DNA of 64,000 bases from contig NZ_LWLE01000038.1 in the NCBI RefSeq assembly GCF_001905125.1, positions 213,320 through 277,319 of the forward strand, in the 5' to 3' direction. Both the position numbers and the translations under genes were made by a program. Source of the DNA: Streptomyces sp. TSRI0281 (GTDB lineage Bacteria; Actinomycetota; Actinomycetes; Streptomycetales; Streptomycetaceae). Under the pieces are notes generated by a model. That model was not told the origin of the DNA, did no database searches, and saw nothing but the letters and a program-made list of their open reading frames with translations. Position 1 is the first letter of the stretch, and each line of letters opens with the position of its first letter. Of this stretch, positions 40,929-50,159 are shown piece after piece.

Positions 40929-41312
40929 GTGGCACGCGTCAAGCGGGCAGTAAACGCCCACAAGAAGCGCCGGGCAATTCTCGAGGCCGCCAAGGGCTAC
41001 CGCGGTCAGCGTTCGCGCCTGTACCGCAAGGCCAAGGAGCAGGTCACCCACTCCCTGGTCTACAACTACAACGACCGCAAGAAGCGCAAGGGCGACTTCC
41101 GTCAGCTGTGGATCCAGCGCATCAACGCCGCTGCCCGCCAGAACGGCATGACGTACAACCGCCTCATCCAGGGTCTGAAGGCCGCCAACATCGAGGTGGA
41201 CCGCAAGATCCTGGCCGAGCTCGCGGTCAACGACGCCAACGCGTTCGCCGCCCTCGTCGAGGTTGCCCAGAAGGCCCTCCCGAGCGACGTCAACGCCCCG
41301 AAGGCCGCCTGA
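40929..41312 (+). CDS. rplT: 50S ribosomal protein L20
   Basis: 127 residues of bL20: MARVKRAVNAHKKRRAILEAAKGYRGQRSRLYRKAKEQ, then RKKRKGDFRQLWIQRINAAAR and LAELAVNDANAFAALVEVA. It is needed early in 50S assembly. In many bacteria L20 also represses this operon by binding the leader, which may apply to the structured infC leader here. GTG start at 40929 with AAGGAG upstream. A 12-bp hairpin follows. Confidence 0.98.
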   Translation: MARVKRAVNAHKKRRAILEAAKGYRGQRSRLYRKAKEQVTHSLVYNYNDRKKRKGDFRQLWIQRINAAARQNGMTYNRLIQGLKAANIEVDRKILAELAVNDANAFAALVEVAQKALPSDVNAPKAA

Positions 41313-41339
41313 TCCAGGCCGCTCTTCCAGGTAACCGAG

Positions 41340-41374
41340 CCGGACCCGCAGGCGCACGCCGTCTGCGGGTCCGG
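41340..41374 (+). terminator. Terminator after rplT
   Basis: CCGGACCCGCAG (41340-41351) pairs perfectly with CTGCGGGTCCGG (41363-41374), 11-nt loop. Confidence 0.8.
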
Positions 41375-41428
41375 TGCGTTGCGCCACCTGATCCCCACCT
41401 CCGTACGCAGAGAGGCTCGCCGCCGACC

Positions 41429-42268
41429 ATGGGCACCCCCGAACTGATCTCCCCGCGATCGCCGCGCGTCACCGCCGCCCGGCGGCTGGCCAAGCGAAAC
41501 TTCCGCGGCAAGGAGCGCCGGTTCATCGCCGAGGGGCCGCAGGCCGTGCGCGAGGCCGCCGGGCACCGGGGCAGCGACGGCGAGCCGACGCTCATCGAAC
41601 TGTTCGCCACCGTCGAGGCCGCCGAGCGGTACGGCGACATCATCGACGCCGCCCACGCGGCGGGCGCCCGGGTACATCTGGCCGACAGCGAGGTACTGGC
41701 CGATGTGTCGCAGACCGTCACCCCGCAGGGCCTGATCGGCGTCTGCCGCTTCCTGGACTCGCCGTTCGAACAGATCCTCGCCGCCAAGCCCACGCTGGTG
41801 GCCGTGCTCGCCAACGTACGGGACCCCGGGAACGCCGGTACGGTGCTGCGCTGCGCCGACGCGGCGGGTGCCGACGCCGTCGTGCTCACCGATGCCTCGG
41901 TGGACCTCTACAACCCCAAGTCCGTGCGGGCGTCGGTCGGTTCGCTGTTCCATCTGCCGGTCGCCGTCGGAGTCCCCGTCGAGCAGGCCGTGCGGGGACT
42001 GCGGGACGCCGGGGTACGCATCCTCGCCGCCGACGGCGCCGGCGCCGACGACCTCGACGACGAGCTGGACGCGGGCACCATGGGCGGGCCCACCGCCTGG
42101 GTCTTCGGCAACGAGGCATGGGGACTGCCCGAGGAGACCCGTGCGCTGGCCGACGCCGTGGTCCGCGTCCCCATCCACGGCAAGGCGGAGAGCCTCAACC
42201 TCGCGACCGCGGCGGCCGTCTGCCTGTACGCCTCCGCGCGGGCGCAGCGCCCGCGCCGTACCGCCTGA
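41429..42268 (+). CDS. SpoU/TrmH-family RNA 2'-O-methyltransferase
   Basis: 279 residues. The N-terminal L30e-like RNA-binding domain (RLAKRNFRGKERRFIAEGPQAVREA) precedes the SPOUT methyltransferase domain with its three motifs: LANVRDPGNAGTVLRCADAAG, WVFGNEAWGLPEET and VRVPIHGKAESLNLATAAAVCLY. The knotted C-terminus binds SAM. It methylates ribose in rRNA or tRNA; the site is not known from sequence, but RlmB- and TsnR-type relatives act on 23S rRNA. Its position between ribosomal protein genes and pheST is conserved. ATG start at 41429. Confidence 0.9.
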   Translation: MGTPELISPRSPRVTAARRLAKRNFRGKERRFIAEGPQAVREAAGHRGSDGEPTLIELFATVEAAERYGDIIDAAHAAGARVHLADSEVLADVSQTVTPQGLIGVCRFLDSPFEQILAAKPTLVAVLANVRDPGNAGTVLRCADAAGADAVVLTDASVDLYNPKSVRASVGSLFHLPVAVGVPVEQAVRGLRDAGVRILAADGAGADDLDDELDAGTMGGPTAWVFGNEAWGLPEETRALADAVVRVPIHGKAESLNLATAAAVCLYASARAQRPRRTA

Positions 42269-42471
42269 TCCACCGCGGTCGGCGTCGGCTTCCGGCGGCC
42301 CGTGGACGCGGGGCGCCACCGGCCACCGACCGATACCGGCCACCGCGTGAGCCCTCCCACCGGCGCACCGGCGCAGTGCGCCCCCGCAGGGTGTCGCTCG
42401 CTCACCGACGACTAGTAGGGTGACGAACTCGGGGGCCCACTGCACCGGTTCGAGAGGTGGGGTACGGGAAT

Positions 42472-43719
42472 ATGGCTGTCGGTATGAGCGGTCCGCGTCA
42501 GGCACACACGGCCGTCGTACGCACTGCCGCGGACCGGGACGGTACGGGTCCGGACGTCATGGACACGGGCGGGGACGGCGCCGGCCGGCAGCTCAGGGAA
42601 ACCGACCGGCACCTCAGGGAAACCACCGGCCGGGAATCCGCCGGAGACGTCGACGACGTCGGTATCGGCATCGACGCGGACGACCTTCCCGACGGCCTCG
42701 TCATCGCCGACGCGAGCGGCCGGGTCATCTGCTTCAACTCCGCCGCCGCCCGGATCACCGCCACCCCGCGCGCCGCCGCACTCGGCCGTTCCCTGGAGCA
42801 CGCGCTGCCCCTGGAGGACCTCAAGGGACAGCGCTGGTGGACCCTGACCGACCCGTACGGCGGGCTCGCCACCCGCGTGGGACAGCCCGAGCGCAACCTC
42901 CTGCTGCCCGGCGGCCGCGAGGTCCTGGTCTCCGCACGGTACGTACGCGAGCGGCCGACCGGGCCGGTGCGCCGTGTCGTGGTCTCGCTGCGCGGCACCG
43001 AGGCCAGGCGGCGCACCGAACGCAGCCACGCCGAGCTGATCGCCACCGTCGCCCATGAGCTGCGCTCCCCGCTGACCTCGGTCAAGGGCTTCACCGCGAC
43101 GCTCCTGGCCAAGTGGGAGCGCTTCACCGACGACCAGAAGCGGCTGATGCTGGAGACCGTCGACGCCGACGCGGGCCGCGTCACCCGGCTCATCGCCGAA
43201 CTGCTCGACATCTCCCGGATCGACTCCGGCCGCCTGGAGCTGCGCCGTCAGCCGGTCGACATCTCCGCCGCGGTCGAACGCCACATCCAGGCCCTCACCG
43301 CGAACGGGCAGGAGCCCGACCGCTTCCTCGTCCGTACCCGGCAGCCGCTGCCCGACCTGTGGGCCGACCCCGACAAGGTCGACCAGGTGCTCGGCAATCT
43401 GCTCGAAAACGCGGTGCGGCACGGTGAGGGAACCGTCACTATTGAGATTGCCCCCGCACCCGCGCCGGCGAAGAGTGACGAAACAGGAACGGCAGTCACC
43501 GTGAGCGACGAAGGCCCCGGCATCCCCGAGGAGTCGATGGGACGCGTCTTCACCCGCTTCTGGCGGGGGAGCAAGCGCGGCGGGACCGGTCTGGGCCTCT
43601 ATATCGTCAAGGGAATCGTCGAGGCCCACGGCGGCACGATCACCGTCGGCCGCGGACCCGGCGGCGGCGCCGAATTCCGATTTATTCTGCCCGTGAGCGC
43701 GCCGGCCTACTTGAACTGA
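42472..43719 (+). CDS. Orphan sensor histidine kinase with PAS domain
   Basis: 415 residues, no membrane helices, so a soluble sensor. The N-terminal 60 residues are low complexity; a PAS domain follows (DDLPDGLVIADASGRVICFNSAAARI, VVVSLRGTEARRR), then HisKA with the phosphorylated His (LIATVAHELRSPLTSVKGF) and HATPase_c with N (LGNLLENAVRHGE), G1 (VTVSDEGPGIPEES), F (FTRFWRG) and G2 (GGTGLGLYIVKGIVEAHGGTI) boxes. No response regulator gene is next to it. Its place before pheST is conserved in Streptomyces. The start is uncertain: ATG 42472, GTG 42457 or ATG 42484. Confidence 0.88.
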   Translation: MAVGMSGPRQAHTAVVRTAADRDGTGPDVMDTGGDGAGRQLRETDRHLRETTGRESAGDVDDVGIGIDADDLPDGLVIADASGRVICFNSAAARITATPRAAALGRSLEHALPLEDLKGQRWWTLTDPYGGLATRVGQPERNLLLPGGREVLVSARYVRERPTGPVRRVVVSLRGTEARRRTERSHAELIATVAHELRSPLTSVKGFTATLLAKWERFTDDQKRLMLETVDADAGRVTRLIAELLDISRIDSGRLELRRQPVDISAAVERHIQALTANGQEPDRFLVRTRQPLPDLWADPDKVDQVLGNLLENAVRHGEGTVTIEIAPAPAPAKSDETGTAVTVSDEGPGIPEESMGRVFTRFWRGSKRGGTGLGLYIVKGIVEAHGGTITVGRGPGGGAEFRFILPVSAPAYLN

Positions 43720-43807
43720 GAGGGTCTGCGGAGCAATCGGGCAGCGTGTCGGTGGGCGACGGGCGGGCCCTGAGCCGCCCACGGCCCCCTCCACCCACTG
43801 CGGCCCT

Positions 43808-43881
43808 TAGACTCGACCTTTGGCACCTTTGTGTCCTCCAGGCGTCGAGCGGGGCCACGGGGGTCCGGGGGTATCCCCCGG
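43808..43881 (+). promoter_or_regulatory. pheS promoter region and leader hairpin
   Basis: A TAGACT box at 43808-43813 is a good Streptomyces -10, without an obvious TTGAC -35. The leader contains a 7-bp hairpin CCGGGGG-TAT-CCCCCGG at 43865-43881. No Phe-rich leader peptide or T-box was seen. Confidence 0.5.
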
Positions 43882-43918
43882 TAAGAGCAGTATCAGCCAA
43901 TCGGAAGCACGGGAAGAG

Positions 43919-45058
43919 ATGTCGGCACCGAACAAGTCGTACGACCCAGTCGAGGTCGAGGCACTGAAACCGGAAGAGATCGAGCGCATGCGGGACGAGG
44001 CGTTCGCCGCCTTCGCCGCCGCGGGCGACCTCGACGCGCTCGCCCAGGCGAAGACCGCGCACACCGGAGGTACCTCGCCGCTGTCCCTCGCCAACCGGGA
44101 GATCGGCGCTCTGCCGCCGCAGGCCAAGGCCGAGGCGGGCAAGCGCGTGGGCCAGGCCCGCGGCGCCGTCTCCAAGGCCCTCGCCGCCCGTCAGGCGGAA
44201 CTGGAGGCCGAGCGGGACGCCCGGGTACTGGTCGAGGAGGCGGTGGACGTCACCCTGCCCTACGACCGCACCCCGGCAGGAGCCCGCCACCCCCTCGCGA
44301 CCATCATGGAGCGCGTCGCGGACGTCTTCGTGGCCATGGGCTACGAGATCGCGGAGGGCCCCGAGGTCGAGGCGGAGTGGTTCAACTTCGACGCCCTGAA
44401 CTTCGTGCCCGACCACCCGGCCCGGCAGACGCAGGACACCTTCTTCGTCCAGGGCACCACGCCCGACGGCAGGGCGACCACGGGCGACGAGTCCGGCATC
44501 GTGCTGCGCACGCACACCTCGCCGGTCCAGGCCCGCTCCCTGCTGGAGCGCAAGCCGCCCGTCTACGTGGTCTGCCCGGGACGGGTCTACCGCACCGACG
44601 AGCTCGACGCCACGCACACCCCGGTCTTCCACCAGATCGAGCTGCTCGCCGTCGACGAGGGCCTCACCATGGCCGACCTCAAGGGCACCCTCGACCACAT
44701 GGTCCAGGCGCTCTTCGGAGCGGACATGAAGACCCGGCTGCGGCCGAACTTCTTCCCGTTCACCGAACCGTCCGCCGAGATGGACATGGTCTGCTACGTC
44801 TGCCGCGGCGAGTCCGTCGGCAACCCGGACCGCCCCTGCCGCACCTGCGGCAGCGAGGGCTGGATCGAGCTCGGCGGCTGCGGCATGGTCAACCCCAAGG
44901 TGCTCATCGCCTGCGGCGTCGACCCCAAGAAGTACAGCGGATTCGCCTTCGGGTTCGGCATCGAACGGATGCTGATGTTCCGCCACAACGTCGAAGACAT
45001 GCGAGACATGGTCGAGGGTGACGTCCGGTTCACCCGGCCGTTCGGGATGGAGATCTGA
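43919..45058 (+). CDS. pheS: Phenylalanine-tRNA ligase alpha subunit
   Basis: 379 residues. Charges tRNA-Phe as an alpha2beta2 enzyme with PheT. The N-terminal coiled-coil (EEIERMRDEAFAAFAAAG, RQAELEAERDARVLVEEAVDVTLP) binds tRNA. The class II core shows motif 1 (HPLATIMERVADVFVAMGYEIAEGPEVE), motif 2 (CPGRVYRTDELDATHTPVFHQIEL) and motif 3 (FAFGFGIERMLM). An inserted CYVC...CRTC pair could bind zinc. ATG 43919 with GGGAAGAG upstream. The stop overlaps the pheT start (TGATG). Confidence 0.98.
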   Translation: MSAPNKSYDPVEVEALKPEEIERMRDEAFAAFAAAGDLDALAQAKTAHTGGTSPLSLANREIGALPPQAKAEAGKRVGQARGAVSKALAARQAELEAERDARVLVEEAVDVTLPYDRTPAGARHPLATIMERVADVFVAMGYEIAEGPEVEAEWFNFDALNFVPDHPARQTQDTFFVQGTTPDGRATTGDESGIVLRTHTSPVQARSLLERKPPVYVVCPGRVYRTDELDATHTPVFHQIELLAVDEGLTMADLKGTLDHMVQALFGADMKTRLRPNFFPFTEPSAEMDMVCYVCRGESVGNPDRPCRTCGSEGWIELGGCGMVNPKVLIACGVDPKKYSGFAFGFGIERMLMFRHNVEDMRDMVEGDVRFTRPFGMEI

Positions 45059-47571
45059 TGCGCGTCCCGCTTTCCTGGCTGCGGGAGTACGTCGACCTGC
45101 CGGCGACGGAGACCGGCCGTGACGTACAGGCCAAGCTCGTCGCCGTCGGCCTTGAGGTCGAGACCGTCGAGCAGATCGGCGCCGGGCTCAAGGGCCCCCT
45201 CGTCGTCGGACAGGTCCTGACCATCGAGGAGCTGGAGGGCTTCAAGAAGCCCATCCGCTTCTGCACGGTCGACGTCGGCACCGCCAACGGCACCGGTGAG
45301 CCGCAGGAGATCGTCTGCGGAGCCCGTAACTTCTCCGTCGGCGACAAGGTCGTCGTGGTCCTGCCCGGCGCCGTCCTGCCCGGCGACTTCGCGATTGCCG
45401 CGCGCAAGACGTACGGCCGTACCTCGCACGGCATGATCTGTTCCACCGACGAGCTCGGCATGGGCGACGACGGCACGCACGGCATCATCGTGCTGCCGCC
45501 GGAGCACGAGGTCGGCACCGACGCGATCGAGCTGCTCCAGCTCGTCGACGAGGTCCTCGACATCGCCGTCACACCGGACCGGGGCTACTGCCTGTCCCTG
45601 CGCGGCGTCGCCCGCGAGGCGGCCATCGCCTACGGGCTGCCGCTGCGCGACCCGGCCCTGCTCGACGTGCCCGCGCCGAACGCCTACGGCTACCCGGTCA
45701 AGGTGGCCGACCCGATCGGCTGCGACCGCTTCACCGCGCGCACCGTGACCGGCCTCCAGCCCGAGGCACGCTCCCCGATCTGGATGCGGCGCCGTCTGCA
45801 GAAGGCCGGGATGCGTCCGATCTCGCTGGCCGTCGACATCACGAACTACGTGATGCTGGAGCTCGGCCAGCCGCTGCACGCCTACGACCGCACCCGTGTC
45901 GACGGGCCGATCGGGGTGCGCCGCGCCCAGCAGGGCGAGAAGCTGACCACGCTCGACGGCACCGTGCGGGTACTGGACGCCGAGGACCTGGTCATCACCG
46001 ACAACCGCGGGCCGATCGGCCTCGCCGGTGTCATGGGCGGTGCCAACACGGAGATCGCCGACGCCCGCAACGGCGAGACGCTCACCACCGAGGTCGTCAT
46101 CGAGGCCGCGCACTTCGACGCGATCGCGATCGCCCGGACCGCGCGCCGCCACCGGCTGTCCTCCGAGGCGTCCAAGCGCTTCGAGCGCGGCGTCGACCCG
46201 CAGGCCGCCGCCGCTGCCGCGCAGCGCACCGTCGACCTGCTGGTCCTCCTCGCGGGCGGCACCGCCGAGGCGGGCGTCACCGAGATCAGCGCGCCCTCCG
46301 CGCCCCGCACCATCGCGATGCCCGCCGACCACCCCGACCGGGTCGCCGGTGTGGAGTACGGCCGCGAGACCGTCGTACGCCGCCTCCAGCAGGTCGGCTG
46401 CGACGTCTACGGGCAGGACGAGCTGATCGTCACGGTGCCGTCCTGGCGCTCCGACCTCGCCGAGCCGAACGACCTGGCCGAAGAGGTCATCCGGCTGGAG
46501 GGTTACGAGAACCTCCCGTCCACGCTGCCGACGCCGCCGTCCGGCCGCGGTCTCACCGACCGCCAGCGGCTGCACCGCCGCATCGGCCGGGTACTGGCCG
46601 GAGCGGGCTACGTCGAGGCGCTGAGCTACCCGTTCATCGGCGACGCCGTCCTGGACCAGCTCGGCCTGGACAAGGACGACGCCCGCCGCCGTACGGTCAA
46701 GCTCGTCAACCCGCTCTCCGACGAGGAGCCGGCGCTGCGCACCACGCTGCTGCCGGGCCTCCTCGGCGCACTGCGGCGCAACGACGGCCGGGGCAGCCAC
46801 GATCTCGCGCTCTTCGAGACCGGGCTCGTCTTCCGGCCGACCGGCCATGAGACGCAGGCCGTACGGCTGCCCGTCGACCGGCGCCCCTCCGCCGAGGAGA
46901 TCGCCGGACTCGACGCGGCGCTGCCGCGCCAGCCGCGCCGCGCCGCCGTCGTCCTCGCGGGCGCCCGCGAGCAGGCCGGCTGGTGGGGCAAGGGCCGCCC
47001 CGCCGACTGGGCCGACTCCATCGAGGCCGCCCGCGCGATCGCCCGTGAGGCGGGCGTCGAGCTGACCGTCCGCGCCGACCGGCACGAGCCGTGGCACCCG
47101 GGCCGCTGCGCCGCGCTGTTCGTCACCGTGAACGGCGAGGAGACCCTCTTCGGTCACGCGGGCGAACTGCACCCGCGGGTCATCAAGGAGCTCCACCTGC
47201 CCGAGCGGACCTGCGCCATGGAGGTCGAGCTCGACGTGCTGGAGCGGGCCGTCGACGGCGCGCTCCAGGCACCCCGGATCTCCACCTTCCCGGTGGCGAC
47301 CCAGGACGTCGCGCTGATCGTCGCCGAGGACGTACCCGCCGCCGAGGTGGAGCGTTCCCTGCGCGACGGCGCGGGCGAACTCCTCGAATCGCTGCGGCTG
47401 TTCGACGTGTTCACCGGTGACCAGATCGGCGAGGGCCGCAAGTCCCTGGCGTACGCGCTGCGGTTCCGTGCCGCGGACCGCACGCTGACCGTCGAGGAGG
47501 CGTCGGCCGCCCGCGACAGCGCGGTCGCGCTGGCCGCCGAGCGCACCGGCGCGGTGCTGCGCGGCGCGTAG
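45058..47571 (+). CDS. pheT: Phenylalanine-tRNA ligase beta subunit
   Basis: 837 residues, normal length. Order seen: N-terminal B1 with tRNA-binding EMAP-like domain (VVGQVLTIEELEGFKKPIRFCTVDVG), B3/B4 editing module (DIAVTPDRGYCLSLRGVAREAAIAYGL; VDITNYVMLELGQPLHAYDRT), B5, the catalytic-like core (LSYPFIGDAVLDQLG, NPLSDEEPALRTTLLPGLLGALRRN) and the C-terminal anticodon-binding FDX-ACB domain (ISTFPVATQDVALIVAEDVPA). ATG start overlaps the pheS stop, keeping subunits in balance. Terminator follows. Confidence 0.98.
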   Translation: MRVPLSWLREYVDLPATETGRDVQAKLVAVGLEVETVEQIGAGLKGPLVVGQVLTIEELEGFKKPIRFCTVDVGTANGTGEPQEIVCGARNFSVGDKVVVVLPGAVLPGDFAIAARKTYGRTSHGMICSTDELGMGDDGTHGIIVLPPEHEVGTDAIELLQLVDEVLDIAVTPDRGYCLSLRGVAREAAIAYGLPLRDPALLDVPAPNAYGYPVKVADPIGCDRFTARTVTGLQPEARSPIWMRRRLQKAGMRPISLAVDITNYVMLELGQPLHAYDRTRVDGPIGVRRAQQGEKLTTLDGTVRVLDAEDLVITDNRGPIGLAGVMGGANTEIADARNGETLTTEVVIEAAHFDAIAIARTARRHRLSSEASKRFERGVDPQAAAAAAQRTVDLLVLLAGGTAEAGVTEISAPSAPRTIAMPADHPDRVAGVEYGRETVVRRLQQVGCDVYGQDELIVTVPSWRSDLAEPNDLAEEVIRLEGYENLPSTLPTPPSGRGLTDRQRLHRRIGRVLAGAGYVEALSYPFIGDAVLDQLGLDKDDARRRTVKLVNPLSDEEPALRTTLLPGLLGALRRNDGRGSHDLALFETGLVFRPTGHETQAVRLPVDRRPSAEEIAGLDAALPRQPRRAAVVLAGAREQAGWWGKGRPADWADSIEAARAIAREAGVELTVRADRHEPWHPGRCAALFVTVNGEETLFGHAGELHPRVIKELHLPERTCAMEVELDVLERAVDGALQAPRISTFPVATQDVALIVAEDVPAAEVERSLRDGAGELLESLRLFDVFTGDQIGEGRKSLAYALRFRAADRTLTVEEASAARDSAVALAAERTGAVLRGA

Positions 47572-47593
47572 CACCCAGGCACCGGCACAGCAG

Positions 47594-47628
47594 GGAGGGG
47601 CGTATCCGGTCACCGGATACGCCCCTCC
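47594..47628 (+). terminator. Terminator after pheT
   Basis: Perfect 17-bp inverted repeat: 47594-47610 with 47612-47628 and a single C at the centre. Confidence 0.85.
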
Positions 47629-48024
47629 TCATGTCCCGCCGAACGGCGGAGGGACCGCACGCGGACCCGGAGACGGAACCGGGAGGAAATCGGTCCCGGA
47701 CTCCGATCCGCAGCCACCCTCCTCTTCGTTGGGCAGTGGGTCGTGCGATCCGGCGCCGTCCCCCCTGCCTCGGAGCGTCGGGCAGGCCGGCAGGGCGAAC
47801 GGCGCGGGTGCGGGTCGTCGTCTGTACGAGGGGGAGCCGACGACCCGGCCGCCTCTTGCGAGACGGCCCAGTCAACCGATACGCGAACCGGCGCGACAGG
47901 GTGCACAGCAGGATGGTTCGGGCATTCCGTTCACACCCCGTGTGAATCGTGCTCCACTAGGGCTGTCCCGCCGGGGATCATGGGACAGCCCTTAGGCTCA
48001 TCGCGACGCACGACTGGGGGGGCC
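47629..48024. other. Gene-free gap with two inverted repeats before the TPR regulator
   Basis: No convincing gene. Near its right end are TTCACAC-CCC-GTGTGAA (47930-47946), a perfect 7-bp operator-like palindrome, and an 11-bp inverted repeat (AGGGCTGTCCC at 47959-47969 with GGGACAGCCCT at 47982-47992). A TAGGCT -10 candidate follows at 47993-47998. The first may bind a regulator, perhaps the product of the next gene, and the second may be a leader hairpin or operator. Confidence 0.5.
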
Positions 48025-49365
48025 ATGGAGCCCAATATCCTGCTCGAAGCCCTGATCGACGAGGCCGGTGTCTCCCGGGCGGGGCTCGCCGGGCACATCA
48101 ACCAGGCGGGCCGGGCCCGCGGCCTGTGCCTGCGCTACGAACACACGGCGGTGTCCCGGTGGCTGAAGGGGCAGCGCCCGCGCGGCCAGGTGCCCGATCT
48201 GATCTGCGAAGTCCTCGGTACCCGCCTGCGACGCCCGGTCGCCCTCGACGACATCGGCATGGGCGCGACCGGCGGGAACGCCACGGCGGACAGCATGTCG
48301 CTCTCCGGATTCGTCGACCGGGCCACCACGCTGTGGCGCTGGGACGAGCAGCGGCGCCCGCACCTCGCCACCGCCCCCGCGGTCACCGGAACGACGGCGG
48401 TGATGCCGGTCTGGGAGTGGGAGAACCCTCCGGAGGACACCGATGTCTCCCGGCCGGGGCAGACCCGGGTGAGCACGGCCGACATCGTGACGCTCCGGGC
48501 GGCCCGCGACCACTACGAGCAGATGTACCGCAAGGCGGGCGGCATCGCGACCCGCTCCCGGGTCGTCGGCTTCCTCAACGCCCGGGCCGCGCCCCTGCTG
48601 CGCGGCGGCTGCGGCGACGAGCTGGGCCGGCGGCTGCACCGGGCGACGGCCGGACTGGTGGCCGTCGCGGGCATCTGCGCGTACGACTCCGACGCCCACG
48701 GCCTGGCCCAGCGCTACTTCCACCAGGCGCTGCGCCTGGCCAAGGCCGGCGGCGACCGGGGCCTGGGCGCCTATGTGATCGCCCTGCTGGTCAACCAGTC
48801 GCTCTTCCTCGCCGAACACCGCCGTGCCGTCGCCTTCGCCGAGGCGGCGCTGCGGGCCGCCGGAGCGCGCATCACCCCGGCCCTGGCCGCCGATCTGTAC
48901 GCCATGCAGGCCAAGGCGTACGCCCGGCTCGGGGACTCCGGCAACACCCTGGCGTGCATCCGCCGTGCCGAGTCCGAGGCGGACCTCGTCCGGCCCGGCG
49001 GGGAGCCGGACGAGACGGGATACGTCCAGCCCGGGCTGGTCGACGTACAGGTGGCGGAGGCGCTGCTCACCCTCGGGGATGTGTCCGCCGCCCGGCAGCA
49101 CGCGGTCTCGGCGGTGCGCGCCCCGGCGCACGACCGGGGCAGAGTGCACCGGCTGGCGATGCTGACCCAGATCGAACTGCTCCAGGGCGAGGCGGACCGA
49201 GCGGCGCGCACGGCCGCCGAAATGGCCGAAGGGGCCCGGGGGATGGACTCCCGGCGGCTGCGCGACCGGCTCCGCTCGGTGCGGGAGCAGCTCACGGCGA
49301 GCGGTTGCGCCGAAGCGGTGCGGACGGCCGAAGTCATCGAGGGGGCACTGCGCGTGCCTCTGTGA
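48025..49365 (+). CDS. HTH and TPR-repeat regulator (Streptomyces NsdA/BldD-neighbour type, family uncertain)
   Basis: 446 residues. The N-terminus resembles a helix-turn-helix (LLEALIDEAGVSRAGLAGHINQAGRARGLCLRYEHTAVSRWLKGQRPR). A central Trp-rich segment (MPVWEWENPPED) follows, then helical TPR-like repeats (LGAYVIALLVNQSLFLAEHRRAVAFAEAALRAAG, ALAADLYAMQAKAYARLGD, AEALLTLGDVSAARQHAVSAVRA). Streptomyces has many such proteins that affect development and antibiotic production. The ATG at 48025 has a G8 tract upstream. No direct target is shown; the palindrome at 47930-47946 may be an autoregulatory site. Confidence 0.8.
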   Translation: MEPNILLEALIDEAGVSRAGLAGHINQAGRARGLCLRYEHTAVSRWLKGQRPRGQVPDLICEVLGTRLRRPVALDDIGMGATGGNATADSMSLSGFVDRATTLWRWDEQRRPHLATAPAVTGTTAVMPVWEWENPPEDTDVSRPGQTRVSTADIVTLRAARDHYEQMYRKAGGIATRSRVVGFLNARAAPLLRGGCGDELGRRLHRATAGLVAVAGICAYDSDAHGLAQRYFHQALRLAKAGGDRGLGAYVIALLVNQSLFLAEHRRAVAFAEAALRAAGARITPALAADLYAMQAKAYARLGDSGNTLACIRRAESEADLVRPGGEPDETGYVQPGLVDVQVAEALLTLGDVSAARQHAVSAVRAPAHDRGRVHRLAMLTQIELLQGEADRAARTAAEMAEGARGMDSRRLRDRLRSVREQLTASGCAEAVRTAEVIEGALRVPL

Positions 49366-49451
49366 GCTCCCCCGTACACCGCTCCGTGCGTTCCCCTGCG
49401 GGACGGACCCTGCTGCCATGTGCCATCGACGTGTCGAAAGGCGGCAGCACC

Positions 49452-49982
49452 GTGCAGTGGACGAACTCAAGCGAACAGAATGTGTATGAGAATCCCTGGT
49501 TCCGGGTGAACCTGGCGGACGTCGTCCTCCCCGACGGCCGTCATCTCGACCACTTCGTCATCCGGCTCAGGCCCGTCGCCGCGGCCACCGTCGTCAATGA
49601 CGCCGATGAGGTACTGCTGTTGTGGCGGCACCGTTTCATCACCGACAGCTGGGGCTGGGAACTCGCCGCGGGTGTGGTCGAGGACGGCGAGGACATCGCC
49701 GCGGCGGCTGCCCGGGAGATGGAGGAGGAGACGGGCTGGCGCCCCGGCGAGCTGCATCCGCTGATGACCGTGGAGCCGGCCAACGGGCTCACCGACGCCC
49801 GGCACCACCTCTTCTGGTCGCGGGAGGCCCACTACACCGGCCCTCCGCAGGACGGCTTCGAGTCCTCGCGCCGCGAGTGGATACCGCTCAAGCTGATCCC
49901 GGACCTGATCGCCCGCGGTGAGGTGCCCGCGGCCAATATGGCCGCCGCGCTGCTGATGCTCCGTCATGTGCGGCTGGGGTGA
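49452..49982 (+). CDS. Nudix hydrolase
   Basis: 176 residues. Nudix box complete: G-VVEDG-E-DIAAAAA-RE-MEEETGW (about residues 75-97), with an upstream ADP-ribose-pyrophosphatase-like sheet (NPWFRVNLADVVLPDGRHLDHFVIRLRPVAAATVV, LLWRHRFITDSWGWELAAG). It probably hydrolyses ADP-ribose or another nucleoside diphosphate. GTG at 49452 (VQWTNSSEQNVYENPW) is chosen because the family starts with this segment; AAGGCGG lies 13 nt upstream. Followed by GC-rich repeats and a terminator. Confidence 0.88.
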   Translation: MQWTNSSEQNVYENPWFRVNLADVVLPDGRHLDHFVIRLRPVAAATVVNDADEVLLLWRHRFITDSWGWELAAGVVEDGEDIAAAAAREMEEETGWRPGELHPLMTVEPANGLTDARHHLFWSREAHYTGPPQDGFESSRREWIPLKLIPDLIARGEVPAANMAAALLMLRHVRLG

Positions 49983-50016
49983 GAGCCCTGCCGGGATGCG
50001 CGCGGGACCGCGCGAC

Positions 50017-50086
50017 GGGTGGAGACGGGGCCGCGCGTGCGACGGGTCCGCCGAGGGCGTGCGAAGGGTGGAGACGGGGCCGCGCG
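50017..50086. repeat. 21-bp direct repeat downstream of the Nudix gene
   Basis: The 21-bp word beginning GGGTGGAGACGGGGCC occurs exactly at 50017-50037 and 50066-50086, with partial copies of CGCGACGGGT around both. Non-coding simple duplication. Confidence 0.75.
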
Positions 50087-50108
50087 ACGGGTACGCCGAG
50101 GACATGGG

Positions 50109-50140
50109 AAGGGCCGGTCGGGGGTGCCCGGCCGGCCCTT
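50109..50140. terminator. Bidirectional terminator between the Nudix and dehydrogenase genes
   Basis: AAGGGCCGG (50109-50117) pairs with CCGGCCCTT (50132-50140), inner CGGG/CCCG extension. It lies between convergent genes. Confidence 0.8.
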
Positions 50141-50159
50141 GAGGTGACAGCTCCGCAGG

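Noticed and set aside
43746..43967. A Phe leader peptide for pheS attenuation
   Set aside because: The frame has no Phe-rich run and no terminator/antiterminator pair was found, only a small hairpin.
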